Assembly: GCA_903813345.2 (NCBI GenBank)
Contig: CAIIXF020000004.1
Span: 19,628,477-19,692,476, forward strand
Direction: 5' to 3'
DNA: 64,000 bases
Source: Owenia fusiformis
Lineage: Eukaryota > Annelida > Polychaeta > Sabellida > Oweniidae
The translations under genes and the position numbers were made by a program. The notes beneath the pieces are model-generated. The model was not told the DNA's origin. It did not search any database and was given only the letters and a program-made list of their open reading frames with translations. How positions within the stretch are numbered: the first letter of the stretch is position 1; each line of letters starts with the position of its first letter. Of this stretch, positions 33,601 through 42,789 are shown piece by piece.

Positions 33601-36600
33601 TGGCTACAACCCATACAATGAGTTAACACCCTCACTCTGGCTACAATCCATACAATTAGGACAATAATACCAACCATCTTGTGTTAATTTCCTCCAAAGA
33701 TTTTCCTTTCCTCCTTCCTTGGCTGGAGTTTCATCAAGATTGGCTAAATACTGCATATAGTCTTTCAAAGTTGTCACATCAGTTTCATCACTGATTTTCT
33801 TCTGTTCTTGATATAAAGCATCTTGTATCATCTGATTATAGAACTCTCTATTGCCCATGATGTTGCATGCATCTTGTGCTGCCTCTGAGGCTGGTTTTAT
33901 TACACGTTTGCCACTGAAGTATTTTACTCCCATGCCATTAGCTGATGAGTGTGTGTAGATCTTAAAGTATATCATTGGAGGGAATTCTGTACCTCCAAAC
34001 CTGAAACAAAAAACGTGAATAAGAAGTGAACATTTATTTTTTTATGTTACATGGAGTTCAAATCTGTGGTACAACTGATAATGATTACCATATCAAGTTA
34101 TTAGAATATTAGATGATGGGTTATGATTATACTATTAAGTCAGTTATACAAAAATTATGTTAACTACATACATGTAGGGGAGATGTGTTGAACTTCGACG
34201 TATGTGGTTACTTGGTCATGGGGCTGCTTTGACCATGGGGTTTCAACCACCAATTATAACCGATAATTCATATTTCTGGGGTTGGCCATCTTTGATTAAG
34301 ATCTCACCCTTTGGAAATATCAATTTATTGCAGAGGGGGAATAGCCCCAGGATTCAAAGAAGATATATGTCTATTGTGTAAATCTGTACTGAGATGACAT
34401 CGTCACTGATTGGTCAAATTGACAGACAGACAATGGCGGTTTCAAAATTTTCTAAACACGCTTCAAATAATATTATCTTAATTTCTGGCATGTTGAGTAA
34501 TATCATGGCTTGTTATTTGACATCAAGATAAAGAAACATATAAGAAATATGCTATCATCAATTAAAACATCACAATGATGTGTTGTATTCATAAACTACC
34601 AGTGAAAATTCTGACAAATGAAGGTCAAGCAAGAGATGTACATGTAGTTATGTCTGTCATCTCTAAAGCTATTGGGCTTTTCCTCCTCTTAATTTATTTT
34701 TAAAATTTTCTAAAATCAAACATGGCGGACTTTGTGAATCGGAAATAAAAGCCAATGTCGATACAGTCCCATAATGAAGTACAGTGTAACCACATACATA
34801 TACACTGAAGTTCGACACATCTCCCCTCAATCAAGTCTTTACTTGGTGAGAACATTAGACATTAGAACAGATTATGATAACCACAATTAGGAATACATGC
34901 ACAACATAATTTAATAAGAATGGTCTGTATTTGGTGAAAACTTGAAGTATTTCCATAATTTACTCATTTGTGATGCCAATATGGAGTTGAGTTTTGATAT
35001 TAGGCCTTTGCATATTAAATGTTTGTTAAGAATCCCTATTTTAATAGTTTACTCAGGAGCTATTGCTTCACAATGCCCATGCTGTACATGTACCAAATAG
35101 CTAAGACATCACTTTCATCACTTACCTAAATCTTACTCTGACATTCATACTTGGGTCTTTTAAGAATTCTGCTTCTTTTGGCGAGACTTTTCTCAGTATT
35201 TCATAGGTCAGTGAATGTTCCTGAAATATTGAGCAATATTTAAAAAACAGAGTTAGTAATAGTGAGAAGTTGATTTTCAGAATATACCTTTTATTGATTT
35301 GTAATTTATACACTTAGTTACACTTATCAATCAATGTGCGGGAGGTGCAAACCTTGTAATTGATGTAGTTCAAAATCATTCTGCAGAACAAGAGATGACT
35401 AAACATGTGGAGATTGTGACTTCTGCCAATGAAAATGCAAATATACTTACCGCTGCACAAACTGCATGTTTAAGGAGAGAAAACATCTGCCTGTCCCTGT
35501 AGGCCAACCATGCCCTCTCTATTATACGTACAGCAACTATAGCACTCACTCTGGAATTGTTAAATTGAAATTTATAATTTATTGCTTTTGACACAATTCG
35601 CTGATTGCTTAAAATTCAGTTATTGATCATGTCACAAAGAAAATAGATGATTTTATAAAAATTAATGCTTTCACAAAAAGTAAACAAGGCATTGACATGC
35701 AAAATGTCACCACCTGCCATTTGGAACAGATGCCAACTGCCAACCACCGAACTCCATTCCCAAAAAAATTGGAGACTATAACACTTTTGGTGGTGACATA
35801 ATAATATGAATAATAAAATACTGTAGATTGGGTTAATTTGGCACCCGCTTTAATTTGGGTAATTTGGCGAAATAGAAAAGAACAAACAATTTATATCTTC
35901 ACCAAAAAGGATCCCTGAGAATTTTTCAGGGAATTTTGTCTGGTGTATTTAAGTCATTTCCGGTTTAGTTTTTGCAAAATCTGAAAATGATAAGCTGAAC
36001 AAACATCAATATGATTGAGCATTTCCAATGGGGAATTCTTTCAATAATAAATTAGGTGTAACTACATGTATTTGTATTTATTCCAGTGAATATGGCAGGC
36101 CTGTCAACCTGGGAACACCTAAAATGAGTAACTTACAAATGTTGAACACCTTCCTTCAAATTGTGAACACCTTGGTCCAAATCTGAACACCTTGGTCCAA
36201 ATTTTGAGCACCTTGGTTCAAATGAAACAAGAAAACTAGAAGCAAATGCGTGACATATACACACTTCACGTGAAATTTCTGAATAATTCGTTTTTTGAAG
36301 TTTCTTTCTCCTGAAATATTTTTGCTTGACAATAACCAGAAAAAATAGGACCCACGGTCCTGTGCTCACACAGTTTGGAACCTTCAGAGGAATGTATATC
36401 CTGACTTTCAAACAAAAATATTGTTTTTGATTTGTAGTCTCGAACTTTGACAAACTTAGATAGCACAGTTGTGTGACCTAGTTTGATGACCTTTGACCTT
36501 GAAAATGTAGGGAATGCTTAAATCTAATTATGATATACATGTAATTCATTGCAAGAAATGATCAAGTATAAGGCAAACTTTGAGAAATTTGTCAATCACA

Positions 36601-37745
36601 AAACTTGCCATTGACTTAATAGATGAGAAAGTTTCCTGAAAATGACCAAGTCCTACTTTTTGTCAAATTTTATAGAGAAAAGACCAAAAACTGTAATTCC
36701 AAGAGCTTTGAAATCTTAAGAGGACATAAGTTGCATATACAGCAACTACTACAAGTTATTTGAAAGTTCTACTTCAACAAAGTGTCTAGTATTTACAGAA
36801 AATTTGACTTTTTGACGTCAAAATCAGCAATTTCTCGGAAACCGGGCGAACTTGAGAAATGGCGATAATAGGTCAAATAGGCATTATGGATATGCATAAA
36901 ATGACTGTGGATATGACTCAATCCGAATAGCAGTTTTAATTTGTGCGGTCAATGTTGACGGATGGACGGACCAACGGACGGACGCCTGGTCGATCCCATA
37001 GGCTCACTGTGTGAGCCAAAATGTGTATTTGCGTGAAATATTCTGTCATGCAAAAAAATGGGCGTGGCTTCAATTTCTTCAGCAATGCGTGACAAATACG
37101 CAAATTGTGGAACAGTTGGATAGCCTGATATGGAAGTTATGGCGTCAGAGCAAAGTCAAAGCCCTAGTGTCTGCCAAATTAAATTATTTAAAATAGCCGC
37201 CAATATGCAAAAATGGCAAAATCGCAAAATTATGTAGCGCCAAATTAACCCAATCTACAGTATTAGTTCTGACTTAATTTCATAACTAAGCAATATTCAT
37301 ATGAAAAATGTTTGCAGAAAACAACATACATATATGAATTCAAGAAGGAATTTGAGCTCATATTTGCTCCTCTTATCACTAACAGTTCAAAACAAGGGTA
37401 CAATATATTTGGAAGATCCCAGAAGTTATTGTTTTTAATACAGTGATGTTTTACTTACTCTTGGTGTGACAAGACTATGGGTGTTTCTCTGGGGGTAGTG
37501 GTGGGGGCCTGTATTCCACTTGAATGTGAGAATGCTCCTGTCACAGGAGTGTTATGTTTAGAACCAAGATTCGGTGAATTATCAAAATCTGAATATTTTG
37601 ACATCGGGGGTGAAGTAAGGTATAGTCTGTCTGAGGATGTAGGTCTAGATGGTGAGTCAATACGCTGTTTGGGAAGTGTGACTTTTATTGATGTTCGGCT
37701 TCCACTTGCAGCACTTTTCACCCCAACTGAAATGGGAGATGCCAT
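30479..37745 (-). CDS. CXorf58/C11orf65-family protein, complete (gene span)
   Basis: Seven coding exons on the minus strand join in phase to 428 codons: 37459-37745, 35451-35550, 35126-35220, 33675-34000, 32941-33094, 32320-32458, 30479-30664. Segments match human CXorf58 in order: an IQ-like stretch (IIERAWLAYRDRQMFSLLKH), YEILRKVSPKEAEF, RVRFRFGGTEFPPMIYFKIY, KYFSGKRVIKPASEAAQDAC, TLKDYMQYLANLDETPA, WRKLTQDVIPRYTIF, LLSRPITQEIQLRQIKLIS and ARRSKQARIRALKMKRMY. The last exon has WEIEADKLYEWTQDLSFEDI, which recalls C11orf65 (MFI). The N-terminal ~95 residues are Ser/Pro-rich and not recognised. Human CXorf58 function is not established. Comparison is from memory, but the order of matches is strong. 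Confidence 0.88.
30820..30970. repeat. GTCACCACC-family repeat, short copy
   Basis: It opens GCATTAACATACAAAATGTTACCACCTGCC and ends CAATATGTCACCATATG (ends degenerate). Same order as the copy at 35690-35815 and inverted relative to the long copy at 51838-53245. Confidence 0.7.
31190..31386. repeat. Palindromic element with a GC-rich hairpin core
   Basis: CGATTTGACTAGATCATGA at the left pairs with the right end (ATGTTGATCTAGTCAAATCG). Inside, AAGCGCCCCCCG and CGGGGGGCGCTT (31270-31306) are perfectly complementary around a 12-base loop. Confidence 0.8.
32320..32458 (-). CDS. CXorf58-like exon 6: basic SKQAR helix
   Basis: Acceptor TTCTCTTGAAG, donor GAACAG|GTATGC. Reads TPPLAPCSTPKGKFSSPQSS, then ARRSKQARIRALKMKRMYGL, matching GRRSKQAQMKVEKMRKVYL of CXorf58. 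Phase 2 to 0, 139 bases. Confidence 0.83.
32941..33094 (-). CDS. CXorf58-like exon 5
   Basis: Acceptor TTTCTTGTTTCCAG, donor ATAAG|GTAAGA. Reads IPRYTIFHDVIDYLYNQKLS, then EELPTLLSRPITQEIQLRQI. The RPxTQEIxxxQL motif is shared with human CXorf58. Phase 1 to 2, 154 bases. Confidence 0.88.
33368..33657. repeat. ~36-bp minisatellite next to CXorf58-like exon 4 donor
   Basis: Eight copies of CTCACTCTGGCTACAACCCATACAATGAGTTAACAC-type units lie inside intron 4, starting about 18 bases from the donor. An apparent C-terminal reading frame through it (CSQSEGVNSLYGL) is repeat read-through. Confidence 0.88.
33675..34000 (-). CDS. CXorf58-like exon 4: conserved core
   Basis: Acceptor TTTTTGTTTCAG. Reads RFGGTEFPPMIYFKIYTHSS, then KYFSGKRVIKPASEAAQDAC and TLKDYMQYLANLDETPAKEG. 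The donor was chosen as CAAGATG|GTTGGT (phase 1), because the join then gives WRKLTQDVIPRYTIF, parallel to WRKLNLENIPR in human CXorf58. The strong GTAAGT consensus is absent here. A donor four bases downstream would shift the frame. A minisatellite starts about 18 bases into the intron. Confidence 0.85.
34177..34826. mobile_element. 650-bp element with inverted ends GGGGAGATGTGT
   Basis: The left end GGGGAGATGTGTTGAACTTC is inverted at the right end (GAAGTTCGACACATCTCCCC). The subterminal GTATGTGGTTAC / GTAACCACATAC also pair. It lies in CXorf58-like intron 3. No transposase and no clear target duplication were seen. Confidence 0.8.
35126..35220 (-). CDS. CXorf58-like exon 3
   Basis: Acceptor AATATTTCAG, donor TTTAG|GTAAGT. 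Reads EHSLTYEILRKVSPKEAEFL, then KDPSMNVRVRF. It matches the conserved VAPLEAKLIKDPTMQ region of CXorf58 and NPKEAELL of C11orf65. Phase 0 to 2, 95 bases. Confidence 0.88.
35451..35550 (-). CDS. CXorf58-like exon 2: IQ-like motif
   Basis: Acceptor AACAATTCCAG, donor GCG|GTAAGT. Reads VSAIVAVRIIERAWLAYRDR then QMFSLLKHAVCAA, like the IIQRAWLS...FRLLKHAICAAE stretch of human CXorf58. The IIERAWLAYRDR pattern is IQ-like (possible calmodulin or light-chain binding). Phase 2 to 0, 100 bases. Confidence 0.88.
35690..35815. repeat. GTCACCACC-family repeat, short copy
   Basis: It opens AAGGCATTGACATGCAAAATGTCACCACC and ends ACTTTTGGTGGTGACATAAT. Its two ends match, inverted, the two ends of the 1.4-kb copy at 51838-53245, so this is an internally deleted member. 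Confidence 0.8.
35821..37260. mobile_element. 1440-bp TA-flanked DNA transposon, non-autonomous
   Basis: It begins CTGTAGATTGGGTTAATTTG and ends with the inverted copy CAAATTAACCCAATCTACAG, flanked by TA on both sides as for Tc1/mariner-type insertions. It lies in CXorf58-like intron 1. It contains a small ~20-bp repeat (GAACACCTTGGTCCAAA, 36140-36225) and degenerate GGACGGACG words. No transposase was seen. Confidence 0.88.
37459..37745 (-). CDS. CXorf58-like coding exon 1 (N-terminus)
   Basis: It starts MASPISVGVKSAASGSRTSI and is a Ser/Thr/Pro-rich, probably disordered segment. The ATG is the first in frame after a 5' UTR acceptor (TTTCTTTTCAG ending at 37827 on the plus coordinate). The donor GA|GTAAGT leaves phase 2. 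Length 287. Confidence 0.75.
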
Positions 37746-37826
37746 GCTGACGGCCTTGAATAATCAAAACAAGTCCTTTAACTGAATTCCTTCATCATGT
37801 GTGATGTTTATGTAACTCTCACATTG
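37746..37826 (-). other. 5' UTR part of CXorf58-like coding exon 1
   Basis: Minus-strand acceptor TTTTTTTGTTTCTTTTCAG precedes 81 bases without an upstream ATG in the coding frame. Confidence 0.55.
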
Positions 37827-38565
37827 CTGAAAAGAAACAAAAAAATATTCAAAATGTGTGAATCACCAAAGTGAATGACAGATTGACTAGTCTGCTTGGC
37901 AAACTACTGAACAATCTACTGAATGAAGACTACTAGCATGCAGGAGGCCATTACTTGAAGCTATTCATTATTAATGAATCGTGTATTCAATTGTTGATGA
38001 CTATTTTTCAATTTCCCGAAAGTGAATGATTCTTTATGACATCATTTTAACAATTTGCTGGCAAATATTATGAGAGGGTCAGGGTCTCGTAAGAGGAATT
38101 TGTCTTGTGAAGGGTTACAGAGCAAATAAAAATGGAACAATGAAAAACTGAAAAGGACATGCATCATCTCTAAAGTATTACTTTGTAAATTATTTTTCTT
38201 CCTTATTTGATGATAGGCAGTTAGTCTAAAATCAGTCACTCGCTCAGTGGATCTGCACTTAGCTTCATGCCCGGTGATCGTACAAAATAGATGGAGGGGG
38301 GAGTAGGGGGCGCCCCCTTCTAAAATGCACCCCCTTCTAAAATGTTTCCAAAAAATAATATTTTTCAAAAATCCTATAAAATACATGTTATAGTTCTAGA
38401 ATTTCTCATAAAATTTATCCACAAAATAAAACTTGTCTCAAACTAAAAGAAGTATTTTTCATGAAGTCATTCATATTTTAATTGTTGGAAAAATTTTCAG
38501 GTACACCCCCCATAGCGTACGCTCATCATTCATTCTTGAGCATTTTTTGGATGATTTTTTACTAG

Positions 38566-39131
38566 CGCCCACGCCCTTATCCTGTGCAAGGACTATAGTC
38601 CTGCATTGAGCGCAATCTTTTGCCTATACGATTACAACTTGGGAGAATTATCTACGCCCCTTACACTTAAGATACCTACTTCAATAGATTCCTGGGTATT
38701 TTAGCATTCTTTTCGTGTAGTTGAATCCACAATTGTCTGGGTATATCGGCAGAACGGGAACATTTTTCTTTTTCATCGAGAGATATTCCATCACTTTCCA
38801 AGATGGCGGTTGGATTCAAAAGGGGATTCCCCATTTGACTGACCCAGAAGTGGCCCGGAAGCACCAATAAATGGAGGAATTTGACGGTTGAAATAAGTTC
38901 AATATTACAAGCAAATATTGCGATCAAAAACGAAAATTTCTTTGTTCTGCCGATAAACCCAGACAATTGTGGACTCAACTACATGAAAAGAATGCTAAAA
39001 TACCAAGGGATCTATTGAAATAGGTATCTTAAGTGTAAGAAGCGTAGAAAATTCTCCCATGTTATAATCGTTCAGGCAAAAGAATAAGACGTTCGCAGGA
39101 CTGTAGTCCTGGCACGGGATAACCCCGCCCC
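38566..39131. mobile_element. Palindromic MITE, ~240-bp arms
   Basis: The left arm (CCCTTATCCTGTGCAAGGAC, then TACACTTAAGATACC and CAATTGTCTGGGT) is inverted in the right arm ending GGCACGGGATAACCCC. It lies in the probable first (UTR) intron of the CXorf58-like gene. The small minus-strand ORF across it is a by-product of the arms. Confidence 0.8.
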
Positions 39132-39442
39132 CTTTAGTCCTGGATCCGCATGTAATAAGACTATTGATGCCAGGGCCATAAGACATGTCAGATATGAAAT
39201 GAGGCCCCAGATCCGGTCTAATGTTGTTGGACTAAGCCTAGACTAGAGATACTCAGGTAGCCTAGCCTGAAGTACAGGCACAGTGAATGATATTGATATA
39301 GATCTAGGCCTAGCCTAAGCTTAGCCTACAAGTTACAATATTGAACGTTTACTTGAGATGAGAAACACGAATTTTATGCACTTCTCAAGATGACATCGCA
39401 TGTCTTACTTGAGGTGATGTGAAGAGTTATAATTATACTCAC

Positions 39443-39530
39443 TAAGAAGAGTTGGAATGATCGATAAAGCTCTGTAATTTGAAGAAAAAGTAAAGAAAAC
39501 TGCTTCGGTATCCACTACAAACAAATATGG
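39443..39530 (-). other. Probable first non-coding exon of the CXorf58-like gene
   Basis: The minus-strand sequence ends CTCTTCTTA|GTGAGTATAA, a good donor, and would join the 37826 acceptor. The 5' end is not defined; the stretch near 39530 (GGCAGCCATATTTG on the minus strand) could be the start region. Confidence 0.4.
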
Positions 39531-42500
39531 CTGCCTTCGAAACCGTCCCAGGATGCATCAGTATTTCTAAGAGCATACTTTATAAAAGCGAAATCATTAA
39601 TATGTTATCATTAATTTCACAAATGAACCAATTAGAATTAAGTTTTTCTATTTTAATATTATCATTATTATATTTTTCATTAACATTTTGTACAGTTATA
39701 TATCTATTTGATCAAATACAATCAAATTACAAACAAATTATTATTGTTTCGTTTTACAATTAGTTCAAACTTTGGATAGACCAAACATTCCAAAAACTGA
39801 AAAATGTAAAAGGTAACAATTTCGTTAATTTATTACAATTTACAGCATATGTATGATAAGAAGTACAGTAAATAATGATAATTATAAGTTTGGCAACTCC
39901 TTTTTATATTGTGAAAGTGATTCCTCTATGATATTTGACTACTAGACGATATATTTCAGTGTTTGTCTTGATCGACAAAAAATAACACGGCAGAGAAGTA
40001 TCAAAATATAAGAGGCCACAGAGATGATAGGTAAACTACAAAACAAACTAAAATAAACAAAAGCTAGGGGGTTTACGAAAAAGACCGACCCTACCGACCA
40101 CTGACCGGTCGGTGTTTTCCACTGGTAGCCTCAAAACAGGGTTTGAAGAAAATGTGTAAAAGACCGACCATATCATGTAAAAGACCGAACATATTTGTAG
40201 CCTTAAAATATTAATAATTTGATTTTGAATGTCAATCGTTGGACTAGGCAACGTTTTACCGATTTTGTACCTTGCAACGAATGGCAAGCAAACAAATTGG
40301 GCATGACCGTCTCCTCTCGATTAATTGTCCTGCCTTAGGTCCTAACCTATCATTTCTTTTTATGAAATTTAATTAAAACAACGTAACATGTACGGCAATT
40401 AATAAGGGGCAATACGCGATTACTGTTGTTCAAGTACGTATTGTTTCATGTCTTATTAAAAAGATGACACAATAAGAATTTAATCGTTGAAAAGATTAGA
40501 TTTCAAATCGTATCAGAACAATGGAACTTTATTTTTTTAACTATAACATTTTAACAATTTCGAAACAAAAATGATTTGTTATCGTCAGAGCCTACTGAAT
40601 ACTGAACACGATATAATGTTAAATGCGTTCTCTTATCGGGATTAAAAGTGACTTACCATTTCAGTACACCATTAGAAAGCTTTTTTGTCATATCAAATGT
40701 AGTTTTTACCAGTTGACGTTTAACAACTGAGAAATCAAACATAACGTTACGACGTCAACATCGACGATGTTTGTGTGTTTTTGTTATTGCGTTTCATATG
40801 AATGAACTTAATGCAATGTTACGTGCGTTTTTTTCCAAAGTGACTAACCAGGATGAAATTGGTCTTCTAACAACTGAAACATCACTTAAAAATATGACAT
40901 TACACACCACGACGATGTAACGTTTTCATCGTGATTTGGAATTATTAATTATACGTTTTTAAATCACGACCTAGTAAAGGTACTATAGTCATTGGATTCC
41001 CAGTTTTAGTTTTACTTCTAATTTTGCATTTTTTCATCTTTATGTAAAAGACCGTCAGCCGACCACCGACCACATGTTCCCAACTGTGGAGAGTGACTGG
41101 TCGGTGGTCGGCGGTCGGTGTTTTTCGTAAACCCAAAGCTAGGACATGTATAAATGTTTCTATTTCTACATATTCTGTTTCAATATGGTCCTTTGATTGC
41201 TTATTTTTTAAATTCAAAGTAAGGTTAGTTCCAAACATTTAAAATTTTACTGTTGGCTAGGCTAACTGAGCACTGGACAGCTGAATAATTGTGACCTTTA
41301 AAACACAAATTAAAGGGGCAATAAGGCTTGTAGAGAGAAAATAGGAAAATTTTAACTTTTTCTGAGCTATCAAGGCAACAGTTGGCTTAATTAACATCTT
41401 CTTCGACATGCCTATTTTCTTAAAATGTATGGATAAAATATCAATTTCGGCATTAAAAAGTGTAAATTCAGTTCAAAGCTTCAAAAAGGGGACGTGCACT
41501 TTTATATTTTTAAGATCCACCATGTTTCAAGAGGAATATAAGCTGAAATAATGATTATCTAGGGGGTTTCTTTGTAGAAAATAAAAATAGATGTTAGTCT
41601 TGATGAAATATCCAAACTTAAATATATTTTGACACTGGTCCATGATCGTTGAATGGCCCCTCTGCACTACTTGTTACACCTTTAATGTGATCAGTGGCAT
41701 ATTCTTGGTCTTACTGTGTCCTGCATCAGTGGCATCCTGATCCATCTGTATTTGAGCGCTGGAGAACTTCTTTGTCGATCAAGACTTGTAATTGTTCATC
41801 AAGTGAATGCTTTTACTTTCAAATCAAATATGGCGGTTTTTGTTTTAGCTCTATAGATGATCAATGTACATAGGTTTTACTGTCAATGGCCAAATTTGTC
41901 CAATAATGTTGTAGTGACAATACGTCAAGCAACTAACATTGTATTGTACATCGCATGTTAATTGACAGTTTAAAACGGCAAATAACGGCAAATAACATCA
42001 GGTGCCGATCTGGGAACCAACAAGGGGGGGCCCAAACTTCTTGTCTGAGCAAAAAACCTTCGCGATTGCGTGTAAAAAAATTTCGGGCCCCTAAAACCAA
42101 AATGTGGGCCCAAATTTTGAAGCCCATTTTCTTGAAAATTTGGCCTAATATTAAAGATAAGGCCTTAGAAGGCCCATTTATGATAAAAAAGGCCCACTTT
42201 TTGGGGCCTTAAGGTTTTTTTTGGGCTCAAAAACTTTTTGGGCCCATTTTTTTTTCTGGGCCCATCCAAGGGGGGGGGGTGGACTCTCACTCCACATCCG
42301 CCAGTGTACATGATGTTGTTCTGCTTAATCAACCTATCACCCGTTGCTTGGTGCTTTCATTTGTTTTGTCTGTTATCAGAATTTCAAACTGCAATGCTCA
42401 TTTGATATATTCCTTTTTTGTTTTCAGTTCATGCTAGTTCTAATACGATGGATGAGCACACATATTTCTAAATAAATGACAAAGTGACACTAATGAAACG

Positions 42501-42659
42501 AAGAGTGTAGAATAGAATCATAGCTACTTAACTCTGAATTCACATTTTGTACTTAGTTCAAAATCAAAAAAGAAACTTTAGTAAGTAGCATTATAATCAA
42601 ACTGAACCAGAGGAGACACTTATATCCCAAGATATATACTAACTAATAGAGAAGTGACA
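39531..42659. promoter_or_regulatory. Intergenic region between divergent CXorf58-like and IFT80 genes
   Basis: The two genes are transcribed away from each other, so both promoters should lie here. No TATA box or clear RFX X-box was identified. The stretch holds a 1.07-kb transposon (40069-41134) and a degenerate GGGCCCA-rich tract (42025-42290). A possible 5' UTR acceptor for IFT80 (TTTTTTTGTTTTCAG) ends at 42427. Confidence 0.35.
40069..41134. mobile_element. 1.07-kb DNA transposon with 9-bp target duplication AAAGCTAGG
   Basis: It opens GGGTTTACGAAAAAGACCGA and ends TTTTTCGTAAACCC, with subterminal GACCGACC/GGTCGGTCG words inverted at both ends. AAAGCTAGG stands at 40060-40068 and again at 41135-41143. 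An 8-9 bp duplication fits hAT- or MULE-type elements; the superfamily is not determined. No transposase was seen. Confidence 0.9.
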
Positions 42660-42789
42660 ATGAGGTTCAAGACAACTCTACAGAAGGAACCAAAGCATAC
42701 AGAACTTGTGTCATGTGTTGGTTGGATTACACCAGATGAGCTGTTCTCTGGCAGTGATGATCATGCCATCATTAGATGGAATCTATTGG
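42660..42789 (+). CDS. IFT80: IFT80 exon 1 (start codon)
   Basis: ATG at 42660 begins [20 protein letters not shown], parallel to human [20 protein letters not shown], which fixes the start. It continues GW, then [18 protein letters not shown] (WD repeat 1). Donor TTGG|GTAAGG, phase 1. Confidence 0.95.

Noticed and set aside
33604-33674. C-terminal extension DGWYYCPNCMDCSQSEGVNSLYGL of the CXorf58-like exon 4 ORF, with CxxC-like spacing
   Set aside because: It is intron read-through into the 36-bp minisatellite; the following conserved exons require a splice at 33675.
38676-38978. 100-codon minus-strand ORF as a small gene
   Set aside because: It runs across both arms of the palindromic MITE at 38566-39131 and shows no recognisable family or splice context.
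39527-39763. Plus-strand 78-codon ORF beginning MAAFETVPGC
   Set aside because: After a few residues it is low-complexity AT-rich hydrophobic sequence with no family match; it may overlap an untranslated leader but is not supported as coding.
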